A stretch of 16,632 nt of DNA from Methylococcaceae bacterium UBA4132 (lineage in GTDB: Bacteria; Pseudomonadota; Gammaproteobacteria; Methylococcales; Methylomonadaceae). Shown piece by piece: positions 1-5,562 of the stretch. Every line of letters starts with the position of its first letter. Position 1 is the first letter of the stretch. A program made the translations under genes and the position numbers. Under the pieces are notes generated by a model, which ran no database searches, was not told the DNA's origin, and saw nothing but the letters and a program-made list of their open reading frames with translations. The stretch lies in contig DFWO01000153.1 in NCBI GenBank assembly GCA_002380945.1, positions 1 to 16,632 on the forward strand, given 5' to 3'.

Positions 1-69
1 ACTTAGCTTACGAATGTCGGCAGGAGTGTGAATAGTGTCTAAAAGTGGATAATGACCTGATTTGTTCAT
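1..69 (-). CDS. dxs: 1-deoxy-D-xylulose-5-phosphate synthase, N-terminal fragment
   Basis: Only the first 23 codons are in the window; the gene runs off the left edge. The start is the ATG whose first base is 69. The translation, MNKSGHYPLLDTIHTPADI followed by RKLS, matches the usual start of Dxs proteins, where a short leader is followed by YPLLDxIxxPADLRxL. Dxs condenses pyruvate and glyceraldehyde-3-phosphate, using thiamine diphosphate, in the first step of the MEP pathway. It lies 76 bp downstream of ispA on the same strand, which is the common gammaproteobacterial order xseB-ispA-dxs and supports the call. None of the catalytic core can be seen. Confidence 0.85.
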   Translation of the reverse strand, partial: MNKSGHYPLLDTIHTPADIRKLS

Positions 70-145
70 TTATAAATCGATTCCTTGAGTCGTCAGCATA
101 GTACTTTAATTATCCAGATTAATTCCAGAGTTATCAAGTTGGTAA

Positions 146-1042
146 TTAGTGGTCACGTTGAATAATGTACAGTGACAAATCGCGTAATAAATCGGCTTCT
201 TTGCCAAACATACTCAGGCTATCCAGTGCGTTTTCATGCAGTTCCTGGGCTTTTTGTTTTGCACCCGCTAAACCTAACAAAGCAGGGTAGGTGGGTTTGT
301 CGTTATCTTTGTCTTTGCCTTGAGTTTTGCCCAAGGTCGCGGTATCGCTTTCTTCATCGAGAATGTCATCTTTAACCTGAAATGACAGACCGATACATTT
401 AGCGTAATGATCCAATTTACTAGCTATCATCGGGTCTAAGTCGGCTTTTGCCAAGGTTGCCATCATCACACTGGCACGAATTAATGCACCTGTTTTGTGA
501 ATGTGCATATTTTCTAATTCGGGCAAGCTCAGTTTTGTACCCACTGATTCTAAATCAATCGCTTGACCACCGACCATGCCTTGTGAACCGCTGGCTTTGG
601 TCAGTGTGGTAATCATTTTTAAACGTGCTTCGGGGCTTGCTTTGATAGTTGCATCATTTGCCAATATTTCAAACGCCAAGGCTTGCAACGCATCACCTGT
701 TAAAATTGCGGTCGCTTCATCAAATGCCTTATGACAAGTGGCTTTGCCGCGTCTTAAATCATCATCATCCATCGCAGGTAAATCATCATGAACCAATGAA
801 TAGACATGAATACATTCAACGGCACACGCCACACCATCCAACACCTCAGGCGTAATGCCCAACACATTACCCGTGCAGTAAGTCAGCATAGGACGCATTC
901 GTTTTCCGCCATCCAAGGTGCTGTAACGCATGGCTTGATGCAGTTTTTTGGGTAGAATATGTGCAGGTGGCAAGCGGTCTTCTAAGGCTTGCTCAACGCG
1001 AGATTGACAAAAACTAAGGTATTCTTTTAACGCATTACTCAT
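146..1042 (-). CDS. ispA: Farnesyl diphosphate synthase (geranyltranstransferase)
   Basis: A 298-residue all-alpha prenyltransferase, close to the E. coli IspA length. It condenses isopentenyl diphosphate with dimethylallyl and geranyl diphosphate to give C15 farnesyl diphosphate in the cytoplasm. Family motifs are clear: GGKRMRP at about residues 45-51, the first aspartate-rich motif beginning DDLPAMDDD at 86, and the second aspartate-rich motif DDILD at 225-229. The KTGALI segment near 183 and the GKTQGKDKDNDKPTYP tail motif near 238 are also typical of bacterial IspA. The start codon overlaps the xseB stop by 8 bp (ATGAGTAA), so the two genes are translationally coupled, and dxs follows in the same direction. 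Confidence is high because both metal-binding motifs and the gene order agree. Confidence 0.97.
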   Translation of the reverse strand: MSNALKEYLSFCQSRVEQALEDRLPPAHILPKKLHQAMRYSTLDGGKRMRPMLTYCTGNVLGITPEVLDGVACAVECIHVYSLVHDDLPAMDDDDLRRGKATCHKAFDEATAILTGDALQALAFEILANDATIKASPEARLKMITTLTKASGSQGMVGGQAIDLESVGTKLSLPELENMHIHKTGALIRASVMMATLAKADLDPMIASKLDHYAKCIGLSFQVKDDILDEESDTATLGKTQGKDKDNDKPTYPALLGLAGAKQKAQELHENALDSLSMFGKEADLLRDLSLYIIQRDH

Positions 1043-1268
1043 CGGTAAATGACTCCAAGGATAGGTTGCCGTTTTTTTCTAGTAGGATTTGAACTTTTTG
1101 TTCTGCATCTTGCAGAGCTTTTTGACAAGTACGTGTCAGATTAACGCCTCGTTCAAATGACTTTAACGACTCTTCCAATGAAATGTCGCCTTGTTCCAAC
1201 TGATTAACCAATTGCTCAAGCTCAGCCAGTGAATCTTCAAATAAAGTTGTACTTTTCTTTTTCGGCAT
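1035..1268 (-). CDS. xseB: Exodeoxyribonuclease VII small subunit
   Basis: A 77-residue protein matching the short helical XseB family: FEDSLAELEQLVNQLEQGD, then SLEESLKSFERGVNLTRTCQ, then a C-terminal helix with the typical AEQKVQILL. XseB binds the large subunit XseA to form exonuclease VII, which degrades single-stranded DNA; xseA is not in the window. The product should be two coiled helices. It is the first gene of the minus-strand xseB-ispA-dxs cluster and its 3' end overlaps ispA by 8 bp. The Shine-Dalgarno signal before the ATG is weak. Confidence 0.95.
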   Translation of the reverse strand: MPKKKSTTLFEDSLAELEQLVNQLEQGDISLEESLKSFERGVNLTRTCQKALQDAEQKVQILLEKNGNLSLESFTDE

Positions 1269-1511
1269 TATGAATAAAATTTTGGGAAATATGACACTTT
1301 AAAATTTTCCATTATATATGAAATCGGTGCTAAATGACTGTTAGCGAGTAATAACTTGCACCGCTATTTTCTTCGATTAGCGCGTGACGGAACTTTTTAG
1401 TTTAACTGAAACTTTAATTTATTAACTTCCCTGTAACAAATATTTGACAGCATCGAACTATATTGGATTTATAATGAATTTTTCTTTTATTGTTACTCGA
1501 GATTTCATTTG

Positions 1512-1904
1512 TTATGAATTTCCCCCCTTAAAATCAACAGTTTTTGTATTCATCCTTGCCATGCTGGTCAACGGGGTGGGTATTAATCTTTGTCGCAGAT
1601 TCATGTCGACTGGCTGTAGTTCTAATTGTTTAGTCCAACACGTTATATTCGCTTCGCCCATTCCGAAACGAACTGCTGCTGTCAAACTGAGGCTTTCTTG
1701 GGTTTTTATTGATAATAACTTTTCGTCGAAAATCCATTGAAAATAGGTCATTTTTCCAAAATAATTGTCAGAAACTTGCTTTTGCATAAGCATTGGATTT
1801 ACGATGTTTTTTGTCTCCATTTTATAATCGTGTTGGATTCCATTCAGGTCGGTATTGGGTACAATAGTTGTCAGCATCACAGAAGTGTGATGTAAAATCA
1901 TCAC
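1512..1904 (-). CDS. Doubtful hypothetical protein
   Basis: An open frame of 130 codons with a GTG start at 1904, an adjacent ATG and further ATGs inside. I do not recognise the product. It has mixed polar and hydrophobic composition, no signal peptide, no membrane segment and no motif I can name; the C-terminal third reads WTKQLELQPVDMNLRQRLIP and then ends KTVDFKGGNS. No good Shine-Dalgarno site precedes either start. It may be a lineage-specific gene, the degraded tail of an older gene, or chance in AT-rich DNA. An opposite-strand frame overlaps it (1444-1740) and looks less protein-like. It is listed only because it is the longest frame in a long gap. Confidence 0.28.
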   Translation of the reverse strand: MMILHHTSVMLTTIVPNTDLNGIQHDYKMETKNIVNPMLMQKQVSDNYFGKMTYFQWIFDEKLLSIKTQESLSLTAAVRFGMGEANITCWTKQLELQPVDMNLRQRLIPTPLTSMARMNTKTVDFKGGNS

Positions 1905-1934
1905 AGCTAGCTTTTTTGAAAGAATTTTAGTCCC

Positions 1935-1960
1935 AATAATCTCTATTCTTTCAGATTATT
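1935..1960. repeat. Perfect 8-bp inverted repeat upstream of the amidohydrolase
   Basis: AATAATCT at 1935-1942 and AGATTATT at 1953-1960 are perfect inverted repeats separated by 10 nt. The element lies 57 bp before the start of the M20 hydrolase and is not followed by a T-run on either strand, so it is a poor terminator. Its position just upstream of a possible promoter would suit an operator for a dimeric regulator, but that is inference. AT-rich sequence gives such repeats fairly often by chance. Confidence 0.3.
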
Positions 1961-2017
1961 AAAAAGATTGCTTTTTTATGTCAAACTTGGACTAATATAG
2001 TAAGGCATTCATAAACG

Positions 2018-3190
2018 ATGGACTTAAAAACCAACACCCAAGATCATGCTGACATGAAAGCATGGCGATACCATTTACATAAATTCCCTGAAACGGCGTT
2101 TGAAGAAGTTGATACGGCGCGGTTTGTGGCAGATAAATTACGCAGTTTTGGGTTAGAGGTGCATGAAGGTTTGGCAAAAACGGGCGTAGTTGCCACGTTG
2201 TCTGTTGGGACGGGGCAGAAAAAAATAGCGTTACGCGCTGATATGGATGCGTTGTTTATTCAAGAACAGAATCACTTTGCCCATAAATCTTGTCATGAGG
2301 GCAAGATGCACGCTTGTGGGCATGATGGACACACGGCGATGTTATTAGGGGCGGCACGACAATTAGCAGAGCAGCGCAATTTTAATGGCATGGTGTATTT
2401 TATTTTTCAACCTGCCGAAGAAGGTGGCGCGGGGGCTAAGCACATGATAGACGAGGGTTTGTTTACCCAGTTTCCCGCTGATTGTGTGTTTGGAATGCAC
2501 AATTTTCCTGATATTCCCGTTGGGCATTTTGCGATTAAAGCTGGGGCGTTAATGGCATCATCTGATTTTTTTGAAATTGTGTTGACAGGACAAGCCACCC
2601 ACGCCGCCATGCCGCATTTGGGCAATGATGCCATTATTGCCGCAGCTCACTTGATGACGATATTGCAAACGATAGTGAGCCGCACGGTTAATCCTGCTCA
2701 TTCGGCTGTGATTAGTATTACGCAAATTCACGCAGGCAATACTTGGAACGCGATTCCAGAATCGGTGCTGTTAAGAGGGACGTTTCGTTGTTTTGACAAA
2801 GGGGTTCAAAACCTCATCGCCGATAAAATCCGCCAATTAGTGGATGGCATCGCTCAGAGTTTCGCAGTCAGTGCGACGGTGGTTTTTAATCCAAATAATG
2901 TAGGTTATCCCGTCACGATTAATACACTTGCTGAAACCGCGCTGGCTCTGACAGCGGCAACCGCTGTGGTGGGTGCAGAGTGTATCAACACACAACCGAC
3001 ACCCAGCATGGGTGCGGAAGATTTTGCGTTTATGTTGCAAAAAAAAGCAGGCTGTTATGTGTGGATAGGTAACGGTAGTTCAGCTAATAGCTGTTTATTA
3101 CATAATCCGCGTTATGATTTTAATGATGAAATTCTCAGTATCGGCGCGGCGTATTGGGTGCAGTTGGTTGAGACGGTGTTACATAATTAA
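2018..3190 (+). CDS. M20D-family amidohydrolase (hippurate / N-acyl-amino-acid hydrolase type)
   Basis: A 390-residue cytoplasmic metallohydrolase of the HipO/AbgB/IAA-amino-acid hydrolase group, which cleaves N-acyl or aromatic-acyl amides of amino acids. Visible metal and catalytic signatures are ALRADMDAL at 71-79, MHACGHDGHTAML at 97-109 (C100 and H102 ligands), the QPAEEG glutamate pair E134/E135, GMHNFPDIPVG from 159 (H161), THAAMPH at 194-200 in the lid domain, PSMGAEDFAFML at 329-340, and the C-terminal metal ligand H362 in LLHNPRYDFND. Length is normal and no signal peptide is seen. The start has a TAAGG about 12 nt upstream, a little far. It is a single-gene unit. The true substrate cannot be read from the sequence; hippurate, acetyl-amino acids or acyl-diaminopimelate are all possible in this family. 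Confidence 0.93.
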   Translation: MDLKTNTQDHADMKAWRYHLHKFPETAFEEVDTARFVADKLRSFGLEVHEGLAKTGVVATLSVGTGQKKIALRADMDALFIQEQNHFAHKSCHEGKMHACGHDGHTAMLLGAARQLAEQRNFNGMVYFIFQPAEEGGAGAKHMIDEGLFTQFPADCVFGMHNFPDIPVGHFAIKAGALMASSDFFEIVLTGQATHAAMPHLGNDAIIAAAHLMTILQTIVSRTVNPAHSAVISITQIHAGNTWNAIPESVLLRGTFRCFDKGVQNLIADKIRQLVDGIAQSFAVSATVVFNPNNVGYPVTINTLAETALALTAATAVVGAECINTQPTPSMGAEDFAFMLQKKAGCYVWIGNGSSANSCLLHNPRYDFNDEILSIGAAYWVQLVETVLHN

Positions 3191-3284
3191 AAATTATGCC
3201 CCCATAACGTAACGCACAATGCAGCAGTGGTAATAAATAAACAAGTTTTGACTGCAAAAATGATAATTGTTGTTATTTGTTACC

Positions 3285-3401
3285 ATGAGCAATCACACTC
3301 AAAACCCTTTTGAATCTTTAGATGCTGAATTGCCTACAACGCAAAATTCAGCATCCATTTTATACCCACATTTATATAGCAAACATTCTGTACTTTGTTA
3401 G
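3285..3401 (+). CDS. Doubtful 38-codon micro-ORF or gene remnant
   Basis: An ATG at 3285 opens a 38-codon frame ending TAG at 3399-3401. The product starts MSNHTQNPFESLDAELPTTQ and ends in a short stretch with two Tyr, two His and a Cys. The NPF-x-SLDAEL start resembles the soluble N-terminal leaders of some small inner-membrane proteins, so it could be the stub of a deleted gene. There is no convincing ribosome binding site. The 3321-3355 hairpin lies inside it, which argues that the region may simply be a transcription terminator. Low confidence. Confidence 0.15.
   Translation: MSNHTQNPFESLDAELPTTQNSASILYPHLYSKHSVLC
3321..3355 (+). terminator. Strong hairpin, possible terminator of the amidohydrolase gene
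   Basis: A perfect 11-bp inverted repeat, GATGCTGAATT (3321-3331) and AATTCAGCATC (3345-3355), with a 13-nt loop. It is followed by CATTTTATA, a short T-rich tract rather than a classic T-run. It lies 131 bp after the hydrolase stop codon. A terminator role is the simplest reading. A weaker AT-only hairpin (CATAATT/AATTATG, 3182-3198) overlaps the hydrolase stop itself. Confidence 0.45.
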
Positions 3402-3425
3402 AGCTAATACAGTATAAATTGAACT

Positions 3426-3494
3426 GTTCGTGGGCTACGCTTAGGAGAGCCTTGTCGAACCACTAGCATCCTTTGACAAGCTTAGAGCGAACGG
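3426..3494. repeat. Mosaic palindromic intergenic repeat before aroE
   Basis: The element is bounded by GTTCG (3426-3430) and CGAAC (3488-3492). Inside, CTTGTCGAA (3451-3459) and TTTGACAAG (3472-3480) form a nine-pair stem (eight Watson-Crick pairs and one G-U) around a 12-nt loop. The pattern GTTCGTGGGCT...GAGCCTTGTCGAACCA...CTTTGACAAGCTTAGAGCGAACGG resembles a dispersed intergenic repeat I recall from other gammaproteobacterial genomes, in which GTTCGTGGTGAGCCTTGTCGAACCA pairs with CCTTCGACAAGCTCAGGGCGAACGG. It appears here once, with some decay. It sits 46 bp upstream of aroE and may act as an mRNA structure or simply be a non-autonomous mobile repeat. Confidence 0.55.
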
Positions 3495-3540
3495 ATTGTA
3501 ATCACAAACTGCGTATTGGCTATAAAAATAGGATACAACA

Positions 3541-4497
3541 ATGACATCAGTAGACCGTTATGCGGTTTTTGGGCAACCGATTAAACACAGTAAATCACCG
3601 CGTATTCATCAACTGTTTGCTGAACAGACTGGGCAGGCGTTGAGCTATACGGCTGAGGAAGTATCGGCGGAGCAGTTTGCCGCGACAGCTGAGGCATTTT
3701 TTGCTCAGGGTGGTAAGGGCTTGAACTGCACTGTGCCGTTGAAAGAATTGGCATGGAGATTCACTAAACAAAAAACGAAGAAGAAAAAATTGGCATGGAG
3801 ATTTGCTAAACAAAAAACGAGATGGAAAAAATTAGCGTGGAGATTTGCTAAACAAAAAATGAAGCGGAAAAAATTGGCGTACAGATTTGCCACAGAGCGA
3901 GCTGATTTGGCTAAAGCAGTAAATACCTTGTCATTGCAGGTGGATGGTTCGATAGTAGGTGATAATACAGATGGCTGTGGGCTGGTGCGGGATTTAATGG
4001 TAAATCACCAAATTAATTTAGAGAAAAAACGTATTTTAATTTTAGGAGCTGGCGGAGCAACTCTCGGCATCATCAGTCCTTTAGCAGAAAAAGTGAAAGA
4101 TACAATTTTTGTCGCTAATCGTACATTTGACAAGGCTACAAACTCAATAACTGAATTATATGATTTATGTGAATTTGTTAAAATTTTGAAATTTGCGGAT
4201 TTAATCGACTGTGAACCGTTTGATGTGATTTTAAATGCAACGTCGGCGAGTTTAAGCGGGCAGTTGCCACCGTTGCCTAACGGTTTATTGGTTGAGCAAG
4301 GTGTTTGTTATGATTTGGCTTACGGTAATGAACCAACGGCGTTTGTGCGTTGGGGGCTTGAGCAGCACGCGGCAAAAAGTTTGGATGGTTTAGGGATGTT
4401 GGTGGAACAGGCGGCAGAGGCGTTTTTTATTTGGCGCGGGGTGCGTCCTGATACTCAGTCAGTCATTGCATTGTTGAATTCAGAGCGCGGTTTGTAG
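3541..4497 (+). CDS. aroE: Shikimate dehydrogenase (NADP+) with a repeat insertion
   Basis: AroE reduces 3-dehydroshikimate to shikimate with NADPH in the chorismate pathway. The 318-residue product is about 42 residues longer than usual. Family features are VFGQPIKHSKSPRIHQLF at 9-26 (shikimate-binding serines), the catalytic-lysine motif TVPLKEL with K68, AVNTL with N128, GDNTDG at 140-145, the Rossmann turn LGAGGAT at 168-174, and DGLGMLVEQAAEAFF near the C-terminus. Between K68 and AVNTL it carries three extra copies of a basic 14-residue unit (KKLAWRFAKQKTRW type); removing 42 residues restores about 276 residues and a continuous family sequence. The frame is kept, so a full protein can be made. 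The start has AGGAT just upstream. It appears to be a single-gene unit; the palindrome at 4505-4525 lies just after its stop. Confidence 0.93.
   Translation: MTSVDRYAVFGQPIKHSKSPRIHQLFAEQTGQALSYTAEEVSAEQFAATAEAFFAQGGKGLNCTVPLKELAWRFTKQKTKKKKLAWRFAKQKTRWKKLAWRFAKQKMKRKKLAYRFATERADLAKAVNTLSLQVDGSIVGDNTDGCGLVRDLMVNHQINLEKKRILILGAGGATLGIISPLAEKVKDTIFVANRTFDKATNSITELYDLCEFVKILKFADLIDCEPFDVILNATSASLSGQLPPLPNGLLVEQGVCYDLAYGNEPTAFVRWGLEQHAAKSLDGLGMLVEQAAEAFFIWRGVRPDTQSVIALLNSERGL
3742..3890 (+). repeat. In-frame 42-bp tandem repeat inside aroE (3 full units plus a partial fourth)
   Basis: Unit 1 is 3742-3783, unit 2 is 3784-3825, unit 3 is 3826-3867, and unit 4 starts at 3868 and diverges after about 23 bp. 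Each full unit encodes 14 residues: KELAWRFTKQKTKK, KKLAWRFAKQKTRW, KKLAWRFAKQKMKR, then KKLAYRFATERADL, which rejoins the normal AroE sequence. The units differ from each other at several bases (for example AGATGG versus AAGCGG at their ends), so the expansion is not brand new. The unit starts exactly at the codon of catalytic K68. Because 42 is divisible by 3, every frame on both strands repeats, which creates spurious antisense ORFs. Confidence 0.95.
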
Positions 4498-4504
4498 GTT
4501 GGTA

Positions 4505-4528
4505 AGACGTTGCAGTGCAACGTCTCTA
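4505..4528. terminator. Palindromic bidirectional terminator between aroE and the carbonic-anhydrase gene
   Basis: AGACGTTGC (4505-4513), loop AGT, GCAACGTCT (4517-4525) is a perfect 9-bp hairpin, followed by CTACAATTTTA on the plus strand. It lies 8 bp after the aroE stop and 20 bp from the stop of the convergent minus-strand gene, so it can serve both. The preceding GTAGGTTGG at 4494-4502 looks like the left foot of the REP elements seen near 13100 and overlaps the aroE stop codon. The core resembles a dispersed palindrome of the GTAGAGACGTTGCA type. Confidence 0.6.
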
Positions 4529-4547
4529 CAATTTTAGCTATTCGATA

Positions 4548-5084
4548 TTAATTTTCTAATACCAAATATTCGTTTTTTAGCTGTATGTAGTGCTGGTAAG
4601 AATAATGTAAAAATTCTTTTTCTGCGTCGTTTAACGGTCTGACACGTCTAGCGGGTGCGCCAACATAAAGATGCCCGCTTTCAAGACGTTTAGAATGGGG
4701 AACTAATGAACCTGCACCTAGAATGACATAATCTTCAATAACCGCGCCGTCCATGATAATAGACCCCATGCCAATTAAGCAGTAATCACCAATGGTGCAG
4801 GCATGAATAACGGCTTTGTGTCCAATAGTGACACCTTTGCCAACAGTGACAGGATAACTAGGTTCTAAATCATGGTGTGCATGAGTAGTATGTAGCACCG
4901 AACCATCTTGTATATTGGTGCCATCACCAATAGTAATACTTTCAACATCCCCTCTTAACACAGTGGTCGGCCAGATGGATACATCATCCCCTAGTGTTAC
5001 GTCACCAATGATAACGGCACTGTCATCAATATAAACAGCGTTACCAATGCTAGGCTGTTTGTCTTTAAATTTTCTAATGGACAT
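4548..5084 (-). CDS. Gamma-carbonic anhydrase-like hexapeptide protein (YrdA family)
   Basis: A 178-residue left-handed beta-helix protein built from [LIV]-G-x4 hexapeptide turns through roughly residues 12-130, ending in a C-terminal helix. Gamma-carbonic-anhydrase signatures are present: TTVLRGDVESITIGDGTNIQ with R44 and D46, Q59-D60, and the zinc histidines H65 (VLHTTH), H89 (IGHK) and H94 (VIHACTIGD). The tail LESGHLYVGAPARRVRPL matches the YrdA/PaaY branch. These proteins are trimers with metal at the subunit interfaces. Many YrdA-like members have weak or unproven anhydrase activity, so only the family is certain. The ATG is preceded by TAGGAA at good spacing. It is convergent with aroE. 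Confidence 0.92.
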   Translation of the reverse strand: MSIRKFKDKQPSIGNAVYIDDSAVIIGDVTLGDDVSIWPTTVLRGDVESITIGDGTNIQDGSVLHTTHAHHDLEPSYPVTVGKGVTIGHKAVIHACTIGDYCLIGMGSIIMDGAVIEDYVILGAGSLVPHSKRLESGHLYVGAPARRVRPLNDAEKEFLHYSYQHYIQLKNEYLVLEN

Positions 5085-5252
5085 GAAAGATTCCTAAGTT
5101 TTGTATATTTGAAACAGTGGGCATGGTTGCTCACGTTAATTGTTAATTGTATCTTCTTTACCGTATTGATACATAAAAAAGCATTAGCACCGCTAATAAA
5201 CATATTTTTAACACGGTTAGTCATGAACCTTAGTTATATGCTATAGTTTCAT

Positions 5253-5271
5253 CTTAATGAGAATGATTGTT
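5253..5271. promoter_or_regulatory. Fur-box-like operator upstream of feoABC
   Basis: CTTAATGAGAATGATTGTT matches the 19-bp Fur consensus GATAATGATAATCATTATC at 13 of 19 positions by my alignment, including the continuous run TAATGA and the AAT and ATT blocks. It sits 54 bp before the feoA start and just after a possible -10 TATAGT at 5242-5247 (no good -35 is visible). This suits Fe(II)-Fur repression of iron uptake. The match was made by eye. Confidence 0.6.
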
Positions 5272-5325
5272 GATAACTCAGTAACTGTTTGACAATCAAG
5301 CACACTTTATTTAGAAGGCTTTATT

Positions 5326-5562
5326 ATGGCTATTAGTTTAAAAAATCTTGCCGTGGGTGATTTAGGGAAAATAATAGGCTTTGAGCCAACAGGTAAAGCC
5401 TATCGTAAACGCTTGTTAGCTATGGGTTTAACACCTGGAACCGAGTTTAGTATTACTCGTTTTGCACCGATGGGCGATCCTGTCGAAATTAAATTGCGCG
5501 GTTTTGCTTTGACCTTGCGTAAAGACGAGGCGGCTATTTTGCAAATCGAGAAACTGGGATGA
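5326..5562 (+). CDS. feoA: Ferrous iron transport protein A
   Basis: A 78-residue SH3-like protein, usual length for FeoA. Visible features are the opening ISLKNLAVGDLGKIIGF, the KAYRKRLLAMGLTPGTEF segment common to FeoA and DtxR C-terminal domains, and the closing RGFALTLRKDEAAILQIE. FeoA is cytoplasmic and thought to bind the N-terminal part of FeoB and modulate Fe(II) transport. A good AGAAGG lies seven bases before the ATG. Its stop overlaps the feoB start as ATGA, so the pair is translationally coupled. A Fur-box-like site lies upstream. Confidence 0.96.
   Translation: MAISLKNLAVGDLGKIIGFEPTGKAYRKRLLAMGLTPGTEFSITRFAPMGDPVEIKLRGFALTLRKDEAAILQIEKLG

Larger units (their letters stand above)
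1269..2017. other. Gene-poor stretch between xseB and the amidohydrolase gene
   Basis: About 750 bp without a well-supported gene. It must hold the divergent promoters for xseB (minus) and the M20 hydrolase (plus). It also contains the doubtful minus-strand ORF at 1512-1904 and a perfect 7-bp hairpin at 1875-1892 (CATCACA, loop GAAG, TGTGATG). An 8-bp hairpin with a 10-nt loop lies at 1935-1960. Composition is markedly AT-rich at 1270-1470 and 1905-2000. Possible promoter elements before the hydrolase are TTGCTT at 1968-1973 and TAATAT at 1993-1998, but the 19-bp spacing is poor. I see no tRNA, riboswitch or IS end. Confidence 0.5.

Noticed and set aside
1444..1740. A 98-codon plus-strand frame in the gap after xseB
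   Set aside because: No ribosome binding site or recognisable motif, and it overlaps the slightly more protein-like minus-strand frame. Treated as chance.
1875..1892. Possible Crp/Fnr-type site CATCACAGAAGTGTGATG
   Set aside because: The half-sites are in the opposite order to the Crp consensus TGTGA-N6-TCACA and are spaced by only 4 nt, so it does not fit that family. Kept only as a hairpin.
3182..3198. CATAATT-AAA-AATTATG hairpin at the amidohydrolase stop codon as a terminator
   Set aside because: It is made almost only of A-T pairs, has a 3-nt loop and no T-run; the 11-bp hairpin at 3321-3355 is a better candidate.
3595..3893. Two antisense open frames across the aroE repeat, giving repeated FCLANLHANFF- and FSESPCQFF-like products
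   Set aside because: The 42-bp unit is a multiple of three, so all frames repeat and stay open. They overlap a well-supported AroE and have no independent support.
4997..5224. A 75-codon minus-strand frame at the start of the carbonic-anhydrase-like gene
   Set aside because: It largely overlaps the start and leader of the better supported YrdA-type gene and shows no motif or start signal.
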